From Pratylenchus scribneri (taxonomy: Eukaryota > Nematoda > Chromadorea > Rhabditida > Pratylenchidae): DNA of 64,000 bases. The stretch spans positions 620,001 through 684,000 of the forward strand of contig JAQSEB010000001.1 of the NCBI GenBank assembly GCA_030063045.1, read 5' to 3'. Positions within the stretch are counted from its first letter, which is position 1. Every line of letters starts with the position of its first letter. The position numbers and the translations under genes were made by a program. The notes below the pieces were generated by a model. The model did no database searches and was not told where the DNA came from. It saw nothing but the letters and a program-made list of their open reading frames with translations. Of the stretch, positions 48,176 to 59,979 are shown in pieces.

Positions 48176-48250
48176 GCTTTAAAATGGTATATCGCCACCT
48201 TAGCTGGATTAATGCCTCGCTGGGATATTGTAAAAAGAATGGCAAAGGAT
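48176..48250. repeat. Foldback element, family 1 (right arm fragment)
   Basis: GGTATATCGCCACCTTAGCT then TGCCTCGCTGGGATATTG; only a right arm is present. Confidence 0.65.
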
Positions 48251-48339
48251 TATTGAAATGAATAGGCTTAAATTTAAATTCCAAATTAAACAACAAAAAT
48301 GGGGGATAAAACAAAGAATTGGACTATGATTGGATAGAG

Positions 48340-48640
48340 GACTCTTTGCTCTTTAAAATGATACCAAAATCGTCACAAATGGTTTTGTTTATGATGAGTT
48401 ATGAGAATTTAAAATAGACGGCCTAGAACAATGGAATTGGAAGATATGCCCTGAAGGATATGACATTGCAAAGCAAAGGAAAAGGGAAAGGGAGAGATTT
48501 TCTGCTGCTGATTTCCCTCAATTTTGATTGAAGGGAAATTTCCAATACCGTATTCTCTCTTCTTCTCACTGAGTGAGGGAAAAATCAAGAGAAAGAGTGA
48601 CAGTTATGAGAGTACGGTACCGCTGATTAAATATCTGCTT
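48340..48640 (+). repeat. Composite-element partner segment (copy 3)
   Basis: Same order of motifs as 19795-20095 (CTGCTGCTGATTTCCCTCAA, ATACCGTATTCTCTCTTCTT, GTACGGTACCGCTGATTAAA), again ending at a family 1 foldback element. Confidence 0.8.
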
Positions 48641-48644
48641 TGGT

Positions 48645-48931
48645 TTTTGGCTTATATCTCAGTGAGGCATTAGCCAATTTTGGAAGGCGATATACCAATC
48701 GAAAGCCAAAATTGTCCTCTACAAAGTGGCTAAACTTTTTTTTTTTTTGAATTAAGTGACATTCCCTCTAAAAATTAGAATTTATTACACTCAAAGAAAT
48801 GAAGATTTTTATAAGTGAAATTAAATAAAATATTTTGAAGCCACTTTTTATTAGACAGTTGAGGCTTTCAAATGGTATATCGCATTCTCATATTGGCAAT
48901 TGCCTCATTGAAATATAAATAAAAGAATGTC
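48645..48931. repeat. Foldback element, family 1 (copy 12)
   Basis: Left arm GGTTTTTGGCTTATATCTCA; right arm GGCTTTCAAATGGTATATCG to GAAATATAAATAAAAGAATG. Attached to the partner segment at 48340. Confidence 0.8.
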
Positions 48932-49041
48932 CAGAGTTAATGAAATTGTATACCGAATATGGAAGGGGAAGAAATGAGGCCAAAATTAATTGAATAATTT
49001 CATTTGGGAATTATGTTCCTTCGTCTGAAAAACAAATTTAA

Positions 49042-51671
49042 ATGAAAATGAATTTAAATCTTTTAAAGGCGGTAAGCCAGAGTCCGGTGCCCTCAATGGT
49101 GCGTGGAATGGTCGGTGTATTTCGGATGCCCGTTCCCATTCTCCAACAAATCATTGGCTTATTTTCATACAAAGAGGTGAGTGCTTGGGTCCATTTTAAA
49201 TATTCGAAAATAAAAATGGAAAATATTTAAATTGTCATGAAATTGAAGAAAAGAGTTTAGATTAAAATAATTTTAATAGTTTATGAATTGCCCTATTTTC
49301 ACAAACCATATATACCCAATTGGATAGAACTGATCAAAACGCATTGTATGGTATATAATTTATTATGGTTTTGTCAATAATTAAAGGATATCAAACCGTT
49401 TAAAACAATTTTGGTTTATGGTTCAAAACTAAAAATTTAGGATTGATTAAACAAAAGCCAAATTTTAATCAAATGATGTGGCTTAATAATAAGATCTATT
49501 GATAGGGTTTATTGGTTTAGGATAAACTTTTGAACCGTTAAAATTTTTAGGCATTTTCAATAATCCATTTTCGTTAAATTAAATATATTTCCCTAATAAT
49601 AAAAATATATCCAGATGGGTGAATTGCGTCGAGTGCATCCGCATTGGGACGAATTGTGCGGGCAATTGTTGAATGCGGCCCATTCCAATTTGTTGCATCA
49701 GGCACAACGTCTGCTCACCGATTGCCAACGCCGAGTGCACCGGGAGCCACGAATGGCACAACCCGTCCAATTACTCACGAGATTGCATGTTCATGTGCTG
49801 AATCCGGTGGATGGGATGCGGGCATTCATGGATGAAGGTGGGGGCACAGATATTTGGGGATTTAGATTTATTAATTAGGCAAAGAATTGGATTGGATTTA
49901 ATTAAGCAATCAAATTGTGGATTAGATTAAGTAAATCATACTGAATTTCCACTTTAAAATGATCAAATTGATCCATTAATTCCACTTTAAACTATGGCTC
50001 GATAAATATGAATTAATTTTGATGATTTTAATGGGCCAATCCTATAAGCCTTTATTAGATGATCCGGTGGGAAGTGTGGCCAATTCTATATATTAATTTA
50101 GAAAAATCATATGATAATCTTGGCCGGATAAATCTTAGAATTTAAGCATACATTTTCCTCCCACCAAACTAAAAATAACTCCAAGGTGTTCTCTGCTTTC
50201 CTTATGGTGCCCTACTCGACCGTGCCTATGCCATGTTGGACCGAATCCATTTGATCATTGCCAATTCCAATATGGACACAACAAATGAGGCCAGGGAACG
50301 CGAATATGATGAGGTAAATTTTGGGGCAAATTCAAGTGCATTTTGGAAGAGGGGATTCCATAGCTATGACTGACTGAGATTCTTCTATATCATTATTTTT
50401 TTGGCAATATCTCAACGAGGCATTAGCCAATTTGGGAAGGCGATATGCCATTTTTAAGCCCAAAGTGTCCTCTATAAAGTGGCCTTATTAAATTATATGT
50501 AATTCAAGCTTTAAATAAATTTACATGCTTTTTAGTATAATAAACTCGACTTTTCTGATTGAATGAGGAAAAGTCGACTATCTTACAAATTTATTTAGCA
50601 TTTCAAAGAATTTGTTAAGCCACTTTTTGGAGGATATTTTGGGCTTTAAAATGGCATAGAGCCTTCCAAAATTGGTTGCTTCCTTGTTGAGCTAGATAGA
50701 AGAATTGACCGAGACCCAGATACAGAAATTGCTTTATCCGATTAATGGATTTTATCATCCCAATTAAAAATATTCACCAAATATTTCTTTAGGCCAGCAT
50801 TCAAATGGACCAAGTTGGTGAGATGGCACGTCGTGCCGCATTACACTATCGGCAATGGGTGGAACCGGAGGCGGAAAAGCGGATGTCCGAGCTGTACCGG
50901 GCATCGGCCCAACAACGCCTTCAACGGTTGGATTCATTTTTGGTGGAGAGCAACGTGTCCCGGGTGGAAAGGGAGTCGGAAAAGGTAGGCAAAATTGGTG
51001 GTAGGATAGAGAATTGGGGTTTGGCCAAAATACATTTTATGGAAATAATTTAATTTGCAATAAAACACTGAAATGATCATTATAATTATCATGCCTCAAT
51101 ATGTCCCCGGGCAAAACTAATCAAAAACTGTACCAATTTTAGTGATTTTAGTATTAAATTATAGAGCAGACTTTTGACTATCAAATAATATTAAATTTAA
51201 TTTAAATTGTTTCAGAATTCATTGAATTATGATCAAAAATCATTGAAAATTTGTCTAATCCATAATAAAGGTCATTTTAAATAGTTTTTCGGGCCATAAT
51301 TCCACCAATATTGAACTAATTAAAATAATATTTATATAATTTGATAGCCAAAAGTCTGCTCTCTAATTTGATACTAAAATCATTAAAATTGGTTCAGTCC
51401 TTGATGAATTATTATGGCCATAATTTGGGGCCTATCCAGCAGGAGTGGAAGGGGAAATGGCGATAATTTATGATTTGAATTCATGGAATTTAATCCATTT
51501 TTATTGATTTAGGCTCGTTCCGAGTTGGGCTGGGAAATGGAACAATTGAAGCAACAAAATCAACAATTGAGGAAGGAAAATCGCGAATTGAAGCAACTCT
51601 GCCAAAAATTGGATCAACGAGTGGATGTTTTGGAACGAAAATTCAAAACAATGGCCCGCCTATTACAATGA
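49042..51671 (+). CDS. FBXO28-like F-box and coiled-coil protein
   Basis: F-box proteins present substrates to SCF ubiquitin ligases. Exons 49042 (or 49069)-49176, 49615-49837, 50186-50313, 50793-50984, 51513-51671. Order of features matches vertebrate FBXO28: F-box (MPVPILQQIIGLFSYKEMGE, then LRRVHPHWDELC), a helical region with a CQRRV motif, the diagnostic GVLCFPYGALLDRAYAMLDR (NLCCF..GKVIDEIYRVL in FBXO28), and a C-terminal coiled coil (MEQLKQQNQQLRKENRELKQ) ending at 51671. Two 5' ends are possible. One is an in-frame ATG at 49042 giving 278 residues. The other is splicing of the exon at 49069 (acceptor TTTTAAAG) onto the upstream gene through a phase-matched GC-AG intron. Family assignment is by remembered similarity, mainly the F-box and LCF motif. 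Confidence 0.72.
49300..49560 (+). repeat. AAACCG-rich dispersed element (copy 4)
   Basis: Matches 14950-15235: ATCAAACCGTTTAAAACAAT, TTTTGGTTTATGGTTCAAAA, AGGATAAACTTTTGAACCG. In the intron after the F-box exon. Confidence 0.8.
50388..50706. repeat. Foldback element, family 1 (copy 13)
   Basis: Left arm TTTTTTTGGCAATATCTCAA about 75 bp after a donor; right arm TTTTGGAGGATATTTTGGGC to GAGCTAGATAGAAGAATTGA. Confidence 0.8.
51118..51415. repeat. Foldback element, family 2 (copy 2)
   Basis: TTATAGAGCAGACTTTTGAC on the left and the inverted ATAGCCAAAAGTCTGCTCTC on the right, ending TCAGTCCTTGATGAATTATT. In the last intron of the FBXO28-like gene. Confidence 0.85.
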
Positions 51672-52594
51672 CCAAAAACAAATTAAAATCATATTGTTCT
51701 CTTTTGCCTTTTTGAGTTTATTCTCAATTTTTATTCGCCTTCATTTTTAAAAAATGCCATTTTAAGATGATCCAATTTTATTAGGCTTTTGGTGGACTGG
51801 AGTGGTGAATATTGTTGGCCAAATATTTAGTGAATTTTTTGGATGCCAATGGCATTAAAATATTTACATTCATTCATTCATTCATTCATTCATCTTTGAT
51901 GAGGCTCCCCCAAAGGACCTTCCTCTCCTTTTCGCCTTTATTTTGTACATAAATATATTAAAATTAATAATTATACTAATTAATATTTCTTTTATTTCCC
52001 TCAAAATTTTGTGTTCATCCCTCAATTTCAATTCTGCCAATTTTCCTCATCCAAAATGTAAATGCCATAATTATTGGCTGGCACAAAAATATTTTAATCA
52101 TAATATAAATTTATTTTATTATTATCTCTGATTTTAATGAGTATTAATACAATTCTGACTGGGATATTTGAATGTGTTGTGTCGAGGGTTTATGGAAAAT
52201 TTCATAAAAAATGGCAAAATATAATAGTAAAGATGGATGTATGACAAAATGGAGGACAAACAAGCATAACCAAGAATTAAGAAATTATGAATTTTGGGCT
52301 GAAGAAAAGAATGAAAATTGTATACTAAGCATTTTGTTCGGAAAATAAATAATTTAAAGGAAAATGAATATTTTGAAAATGGATGGAAAAAAAGCGAAAT
52401 GTGATTTAATTAGAAAATAATGAGAAAAGAAAATGAAATTTTATGGATGGAATTGAAGGATTGGAGTAGAAGCCGAATGTTATTTGACTAGAAAATAATA
52501 CAAAATTGAAATTCTTTGGAAAGGAAAGAGCACCCAAAAATATTTAAAAGAAGAAGAAGCACTTTTCTGGGAATGGCAATTGCCTCAATTTCTA
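51672..52594. other. Intergenic, non-coding
   Basis: 3' ends of two convergent genes. AT-rich, with a (CATT)n microsatellite at 51868-51893. No gene seen. Confidence 0.6.
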
Positions 52595-55500
52595 TTAAAC
52601 TTGTTGTGGCATATTTGTGGGTGGCGGTTTCGGATGGGGCATTAACATTTGGACCAAATTCACGTAAGTTTGAGGCGGTGGCTGCTCCTCTACAAAGCAA
52701 AATTTGGACGAGAAATTCATTCAAAATTGACCAACCTTCCTTCCAATGTCGACGGGCCACCATTGCCCCATGGCCTTGGGTTTGTTGTTGGCCACCGGGC
52801 ATTGTACTCCGCCGTGTGCCAGTGCGAATTAGGAAAAGACCAAGTGCCATCAGACCGAATGCAACGCCGCAGGCTGCAAATACAGCCCTGCACAAAGATT
52901 AGTTTAAATTAGAAGAAAAAGAGGCCGATTCAATTCTAATAAGACTTTCTTTTGACCATAGCTCAACAAGGAAGCAACTAATTTTGGAAGGCTATATGCT
53001 ATTTGAAAGCCCAAAATGTCCTCTAAAAAGTGGCTAAAGTGGCTAAACTAATTTTTTGGAAATTCTAAAATTTTGTAGAAAAAGCGGAATTTCCTCCAAA
53101 AATTCGAGTTCATTACACTCAAATGCTTGAAGCTTTCTAAAAATTTTAATTTCAGAAGATATTTTAGGCTTTTAAATGGTATAATGTCTTACAAGATTGG
53201 AGAATGGCAGAGGTATTCAAAGTTTTATTCGAACGAACCATCTTTCCCTCATTTTTATTACTTATCATATTATTAAATTAAATTGTATAAAATTAAAATC
53301 TCATCTATTTTATTTCCATATTTATTATTTTTAAAACTGACCATGCCCAAAGTGGCACATGACTTCGCAATTTTGGCCTCTGATTTATGCCACCTCCCCC
53401 AGCAGGCTGTGCCCGAACCAGGGCGGTGCCAACGCGCAAAAGGAATTGGCCAAGCACCCGAAAGAGAGGGCGGCCTTCCCTTTGGAGTTGTTCATTGGCT
53501 TCTTGGACGAACATTGATAATTGTGGGCCAAGTCGATCCAAAACCAACGGGCCAGGGGCAACAAAGAGCATCTATATGGGAAAGGGGGAATGGATTTGGG
53601 GGAATATCATTTATTTATTAGGCAAAATTGAGGCAATAATCAATAATTTTTAATGAATGTTTTTCCTCCAAAATAATTTTATTTTTGTGCCAATGTTATT
53701 TGTCCATGAATAATTTCCATTTAATGATGAATTTCAATCTCAAAATTCCTCTCCTCTCCCATCACATTCAATTCGTTTAAATCCTAATAATATGGTGAAT
53801 TTTGTAAAATTCTAAAACAATATTTATATAAAAAGATAGACAATTTTCTCCTCTATCCAACTATATTAAAATCATCAAAAAATGTTGGCATTGAAGAGAG
53901 TTATGAGTGCTCAAAAAATGCTGACCATTAAAGGGAATGGAGGGAAGGGAGAAGATAAGTGACGATACCCTCAAGGCATATTCATTTTCCCTCGCTGTTG
54001 ATTGGGTGGGGCATCTCTGCTACCGTACTTTCTCCCCTTCCTTTTTAATCAACGAATGCGAGGCAATCCCCTGTCTGCTGTTGATTGGATCGGCGGAAGA
54101 CAGTTCTGCTGCTACCGTAGCCGTACTTCTCCCTTTCCCTTTAATCAACAAACGTTTAATGTGCCTAAAGCGCCTTCAACTTTGGGGCAAATAATTGGAG
54201 GCTTTTTAAATGCTTATAATTCATTAATGGATCAACCGATTTTGATAATTTTGATAAGTTCTGATAGAGTGGAAAATGCACTATTTAATGATATAAAAAT
54301 TGTTTGAAAATTTTTAATTTCAAAAGGGAAAATTAGAATTTAAGAATCGATTCTAAATGATTATTTTCATTAAATTTAAAAATAATTTAAATTCAAATAT
54401 TTCCAATTTTTTAATTAATTAAATATTAGAATTTATTTGGGCATTTCCGGTGAATTAACTCACCGGCAATGGACCAAATAAACGAACAGTGCCAGAAGAG
54501 AGAGGACCACCCGAAATCTAAAAAAATCAATTTCAAATTTTTGGGTATTATAAAATTTTTACCTGCTGAACGGGTGGCCTTTGCACCACTAAAAGTAGCA
54601 AATCTTCGCCGCATTGGCCAAGTGTCCATCGTTCTCGGAGAACATTGGCAAAATTTTGCGCATAAAGGATGAAGGCATTGTCCGGATCCCTTCAAATGTT
54701 TTCAATGGAAAATCAGCCGAGATAATGTAAATATTAATAAATTTGGAAGAGAAAACACTGTTAAAAATTGATGTAAATCGGCAGCTAAAAATGTACTCGG
54801 AACAGTATAACTTATCATAAGAATCCGTTAAAATAACTCATCAAAGAATGAACCAATTTGGATGATTTTATTATTAAATTATAGAGCAGACTTTTGGCTA
54901 TTAAATAATATTAATTTTATTTAAATTAGTTCAGAAATTGAAGGAAATAAAACCAGAAATCATTTCTAATGATCTTTATGGTTTTTGGTTATAATTCTCC
55001 TATTTCTAATAACCAAATTAAATAAAATTATTATTATTAAATAGCCAAAAGTCTGGTCTTTATTTTATAACAAAAATATCAAAATTGGTTCAGCACTTAA
55101 TGAATTATTTTAAAAGGCATTAAGTTGGAGCGTATTCGATGTATTACTTTTTCCAATCCCCAAAGATTTCTTATTTTAAATCCGTGTTCTCATCATAGTT
55201 AAGCCCTGAATTTCTCCCTCCCCCTTCCACTCTCATTTACATTTTTACCTTTCCCAATTTGGTGGCAATTCAAAATGTTTCTGCCCATTTTCATTCATAC
55301 CATCCCCCAATGTTGTGGTGCCCTCCTCTGAATCATCATAAAACATTGAAGAAGATGCCGATGATTGGCTTTGATTGGCCGGCAATGGTGGCGAACATTG
55401 GTCGGCACTAAAATCCAAAACCCTCATTCAATACTCAATCCATTCAATTTACGTGGCCACATCAGGAAATGGGCCTCCAAGTTTTTGGACAAATGCAAAG

Positions 55501-56604
55501 CCGAATCGATGCCAACAATGAGTGGCAGAGGGTGATTCCCTGCTTCCAACAATGTTGTTTACGGATGAATCCAAAGATTCGATTGGGGCATTAAATGATT
55601 GTGGGCAAACACAGTTTTGGCCATATTGGCCATAAAGGCGTCGAATGGAGTCGTCGAGGGCCGAAACTATATATGAAAATAGAAATTAAATGAATTGGAA
55701 AGAGAAAGAACTTGATATTAAATTTTTATCTAAATTTTACGGAAAAAAGAGAATGGGAAAAGTTGAAATTGAAGGCGATTCCTTTGGCAATTTCCTCGTA
55801 TTGCTCAATAAAAATTTTTGAATATATTTCATTTCTTCGCTTATTTTGCCAAAAATGACTGTTTGAGGTAGTGGATAATTAATACCCCCAATTGGGTGGT
55901 TTCCATTAGTCTTTGACCCGTAACTCAATAAGGCAATTTCCAATTGGGAAGGCGATAAAAGGCCTAAAAGTAGTCTAAAAGTGGCTGTAAAATTGTTCTA
56001 TGAATTTCTCCTTTTTAATTTAGTTATTGGACTTTTAATATAATGGACCCGATTATTTTGAGGAAAAGCCTTATATTTTAAAAATTGTTTAAAATTTTCA
56101 AAAATTAATTAAGCCACTTTATAGAGGACATTTAGGGTTTTCGAATGGCATATTGCCTTCCCAAATCCGCTATTGCCTCGTTGACATATGACCAAAAGAA
56201 CGGACTGTCTTATTTCTCAAAATATGCTTTAAAAACATTGAATTTTCCCATGTTTTTGTTCATTTTTCTCTCTCCAAAAATCAAGATGGATCTAAAAGGC
56301 GCACACCTTCACTCATGGATATGCTGGATTCAGGGTCACAAAACCATCCATTCAGCGGTGTGGCCATCGAATCATCATCGTCGTTTGGGGTGGCAAAATC
56401 GCCACTTCCCAAAGTGTAGATGGCTGCCCTTCTTTGTTGTTGTTGATGGCCCCTTTGGCAACCGAGCCAATCCTCCAATTTTGGGAATTGGCAAACTGAA
56501 GTGTACAATCCAATGTCGAATGGAATGAATTGAAGGAGGAGGAGGAGAATTGGCAAAAATGAGGGAAAATTGAGCGAAGGAATTGGCAACAATTTTGGCA
56601 TCAT
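52595..56604 (-). CDS. MOLO1-family membrane protein (levamisole-receptor modulator type)
   Basis: MOLO1 proteins are single-pass membrane proteins; C. elegans MOLO-1 modulates levamisole-sensitive acetylcholine receptors at muscle. Exons in coding order: 56604-56307, 55666-55453, 55407-55249, 54689-54563, 54517-54464, 53571-53342, 52887-52736, 52689-52595; phases close to 442 residues. The signal peptide is MMPKLLPIPSLNFPSFLPIL plus LLLL. The ectodomain pattern follows: FPKLEDW, GWFCDPESSISMSE, LDDSIRRL, NCVCP, FGFAFVQKL, then FANVLRERWTLGQCGEDLLL. After a helical segment there is one TM (AVFAACGVAFGLMALGLFLI) and a Gln/Pro-rich tail ending NMPQQV. Order and spacing fit the MOLO1 domain; a low-complexity insert (QSQSSASSSMFYDDSEE) is unusual. 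Which paralogue it is, and receptor pairing, are unknown. Confidence 0.8.
52948..53205. repeat. Foldback element, family 1 (copy 14, shortened)
   Basis: Left arm CTTTTGACCATAGCTCAACA; the right arm is truncated after AGGCTTTTAAATGGTATAAT. In a MOLO1-gene intron. Confidence 0.7.
54834..55115. repeat. Foldback element, family 2 (copy 3)
   Basis: ATAACTCATCAAAGAATGAA and TTATAGAGCAGACTTTTGGC on the left; ATAGCCAAAAGTCTGGTCTT inverted on the right. In a MOLO1-gene intron. Confidence 0.85.
55911..56205. repeat. Foldback element, family 1 (copy 15)
   Basis: Left arm TTTGACCCGTAACTCAATAA; right arm TATAGAGGACATTTAGGGTT to GACATATGACCAAAAG. In MOLO1-gene intron 1. Confidence 0.8.
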
Positions 56605-58019
56605 TTTCAATCACTTTTGATGATAATTTATATAGGGCAAATGGAATAATTGTTGCATTTTATACATGGCTTATTTAATGGAATATTTTGGTGCTGAAAT
56701 TAAGGGAAATATTTGGGCAAAAATAGAAGGGAATTTAAAGCATTATTTTTGCAGAAATATTTTAAATCTTTTGGCCTAATTTTATATGAGACAAAAAGGA
56801 ATTGAATGATAGGAATGAAGGTTAAAGGATAAGAATTAGATTAAAATCCTCAAACTTATTTAATTAATGGATGATTAAAATGGCGGGTGAAATTTTCCTC
56901 ACGCAACAAATTGGAAGGCAAGGGAATAGGATGGATGGCCAGACAAATTTGCCAAATTATGGAGTAATAAACACAAGGGAATTTGTACTCAAAAATGGAG
57001 GGGGTTGGCAAAGGCAGACGACGTCAATATTGACAGGGAAAATAGGCGACCAAATGTGTGAATGTGGATGTTTGTGTTTGGGCTTTGAGGCCAATCGCCA
57101 ATGCCGCCAATTAATTTTACTCGCGCATGCCATTTGGCTAGAGTCGAGCCTTTGTTTTTGTTTCATTTGGAAGGATGGATGGATTTGATGAGACAATTTG
57201 GAAGGGCAATTAGAGGTAGAAATATCTTAGCACTCACAGGAAATCAAAATTGAGGCCAAGGAATTGGCCATAAAAGAATTGTCCAAAGGACAAAAAAAAT
57301 CGAAAGAATTTCGCCAAAAATAGGCTGTCACAATATTTTGGATTGGAAAAGTTTTGGATAAAATGAATTTGAGTCAATTAAATAGGGCACAAAGTGTTTT
57401 ACAAAACCAAAGAATAGATGGCGGAAATATTTGGGCGGAAATTGGCCACAGCAATGAAATTGTTGAAAATATTAACCCAAAATTATTAACCTTTTCCATA
57501 GGGGGAATATTTGATTAGATGTTTTTATTTGTTTTTATGGGCAAAAGTGCAAACCAAATTCCAAATCCCAAATTTCGTCAAATGCACTTTTCCTGCATTT
57601 CCTCTGCAGTTTTAAATTGCAATTTTCTTGGATGCATTTTTCCTGGATTTGACGCGGAAGAAAATGGAGGGAAGAATGTGGCCACAGAATGGCACATTCT
57701 GTGGACTCAAATTGGAATTGATGGCCCCCAAAGGAAAGTGGGAGGAGGAATGCGAGGGGAATGGCCGCTGTGGGAGTGGGAGAATGGGTGGGGGCAGGCA
57801 TTAATCCAATTAGTGGGCGAATGCGGGAAAATGGCCAATGTGCCGTGTGGATTTGAGCATGAATAAATTAATATGGATGGAGGCAACACTCTTTGGATAA
57901 ACTTATTCAGATGGAATAATCAACAAATGGAAAGGATTTGCTAATAGGCAAAAAGGTAACTAAAAAAGTAAAGAATTAAATGCGGTTGAGTATGTATAGG
58001 CTCCAAATTGCCGCCATTT

Positions 58020-58337
58020 AAAATAACTCAGAGAGGATCGAACCATTTTTGATGATTTTTGTATAAAATTAAAGAGCAGACTTTTGGCTATCAAATTATA
58101 TTAATTTTATTTTAATTCGTTCAGAATTAATAAAGTTGTGAACAAAAAGAAATCTAAAATGACCTCTACTATGGCTTAATGGAATTGTCAGGGGGTTTTT
58201 TGGCCATAACTCAATCAATCTCAATCAATTCTAAATCAATACAAATAAAATTTAATATTCTTTGATAGCCAAAAGTCTGCCCTATAATTTGGTACCAAAA
58301 TTATCACAATTGGTTCTGTCCTTGATGAGTTATTATA
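58020..58337. repeat. Foldback element, family 2 (copy 4)
   Basis: ATAACTCAGAGAGGATCGAA and TTAAAGAGCAGACTTTTGGC on the left; GATAGCCAAAAGTCTGCCCT and TCCTTGATGAGTTATTATAA on the right. Confidence 0.85.
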
Positions 58338-59547
58338 AATGGAGACAAGTTGGGGCGTCTCCCTTGCCGCCCTTTGAGCCTGCCCATATTTGCCGCATCT
58401 CATAACTCAACTTTAATAATTACAGTTAATTTTATATCATTTTAAAGAACAAAGTGTTGCCTTTCGAAAGGTATAAATTTCATAAATGGATTGGTTGAAC
58501 CAATTCGGAAATATATGAGATAATAACATGGATGCCATTTTCATAATCTATCGAATTTTTAGCTATAATTTTATGAATTTTAAGCCAATTTAGTTGAATT
58601 CAACATTTTTTAATAGATTTTACCGAGCCCTTCCATTTATTATTAAATTGGTCAAAATGTTTCAATAAAGTGTTAGAAGAGTTTCCTCCAAATGAATTGT
58701 GTCCAAATGGAAAATGTGCTGGGAATTGCGCGAAAAAATTATAAATTTATCAAAATATTCTATTGAAGGCATCAAAGAATATGCGTGAATGTGAGAGAAT
58801 GAAGGAAAGTGAATGGGAAAAGCATTGATGAAAGAATTATTTTTGGCGTAAAAGGCCAAAAATGAATGAATGGAATTTGGCCTTCTTCTCCGCAATAATT
58901 TTTGCCCTCCCTCCATTATTTTGGTGGGGCGGCATTTTGCGCGAAAATGGATGGCGTAAAAGAAAAGAAAATAAAGGAGGAATTCTGAGAATTTTGTGCC
59001 ATTGAAAAAGAATGGGCGGAATTTACAAAAAGAAAGCGCAATGAGATGAATCTTTTGGCCAATCGTTCATAGGAAAATCGGCCAGGTAAAAATAATTTTC
59101 AGTGTGGAATACAAATGCCGGGAAAATGGAATTCTTGGGAAAAGAAATTTGGCAAAAATGAATGAATTTTAGTGGAAAAAACGGATAATTTACTCGAATT
59201 TAAAATGAATTTTTTTTCTTTTTGATGACATTTTATGGTCATTTTCTCAATTAAATATGGAAAAACTGTTCTTTGAACCCAAATTGCCTTCCATTTTTAG
59301 CCTCTAAAAATGCCAAAAAAATTCCGCCTTTCCCATTCATTCATTATTTTTTGGCCCTCCATTTTTCGAGGGTGGTTGGCTGTCCATATTAGGCCATTAA
59401 TTTTGCCTCCGGCCAAACAAATGAATGAATGAATGAATGTGGATGGAGGGAAAAGGGAGTAATGCCAAGGGGCCAAATGCCGATGCCTGAATTGGATTTT
59501 CTTCTTGCCCACAGCCCCTAGGCCACAATGTTCCTCACCCTTGGGCG

Positions 59548-59667
59548 ATGGCGACGGGTAATTTGCACAAGAGACGAAAGGGTAAGGGTATTGGCGCGCA
59601 TAAATTGGATTGGCAAAAACGTCGAGAGGAGGAAAGGAAAAATAGATGGAGGAATATACATATGTAG
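59548..59667 (+). CDS. Short basic open frame, doubtful
   Basis: 39 codons starting MATGNLHKRRKGKGIGAHKL, strongly basic with locally higher GC than the flanks. No family recognised and no splice partner identified. It may be a small peptide, an exon fragment or chance. Confidence 0.15.
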   Translation: MATGNLHKRRKGKGIGAHKLDWQKRREEERKNRWRNIHM

Positions 59668-59979
59668 TCTTTATAATGGTTTATAAAGGTTATTTTATGT
59701 GCAATGGTGAATGGTGCATGATACTCAAAGTGTCCCTCAATCCCATAGGAATTGGAACAAATAAATTATTTTTGCTGGCAAATTAATTCAAGCTTAATTT
59801 ATTAGGGTCCTGCGGATTTGGCAAAATCCGATAGATTGTTGGCAATTTTTGGAGTTTGAATTATAATTAATATCTGGGGTCCGTTGAAAAATTTTCTCAT
59901 CGATTTTGTATGGTTAATGCTAATAATAATGGAATTGAATGGAATGGGAAATCTTAGAATTAAATATTAGTTTGTTTAA

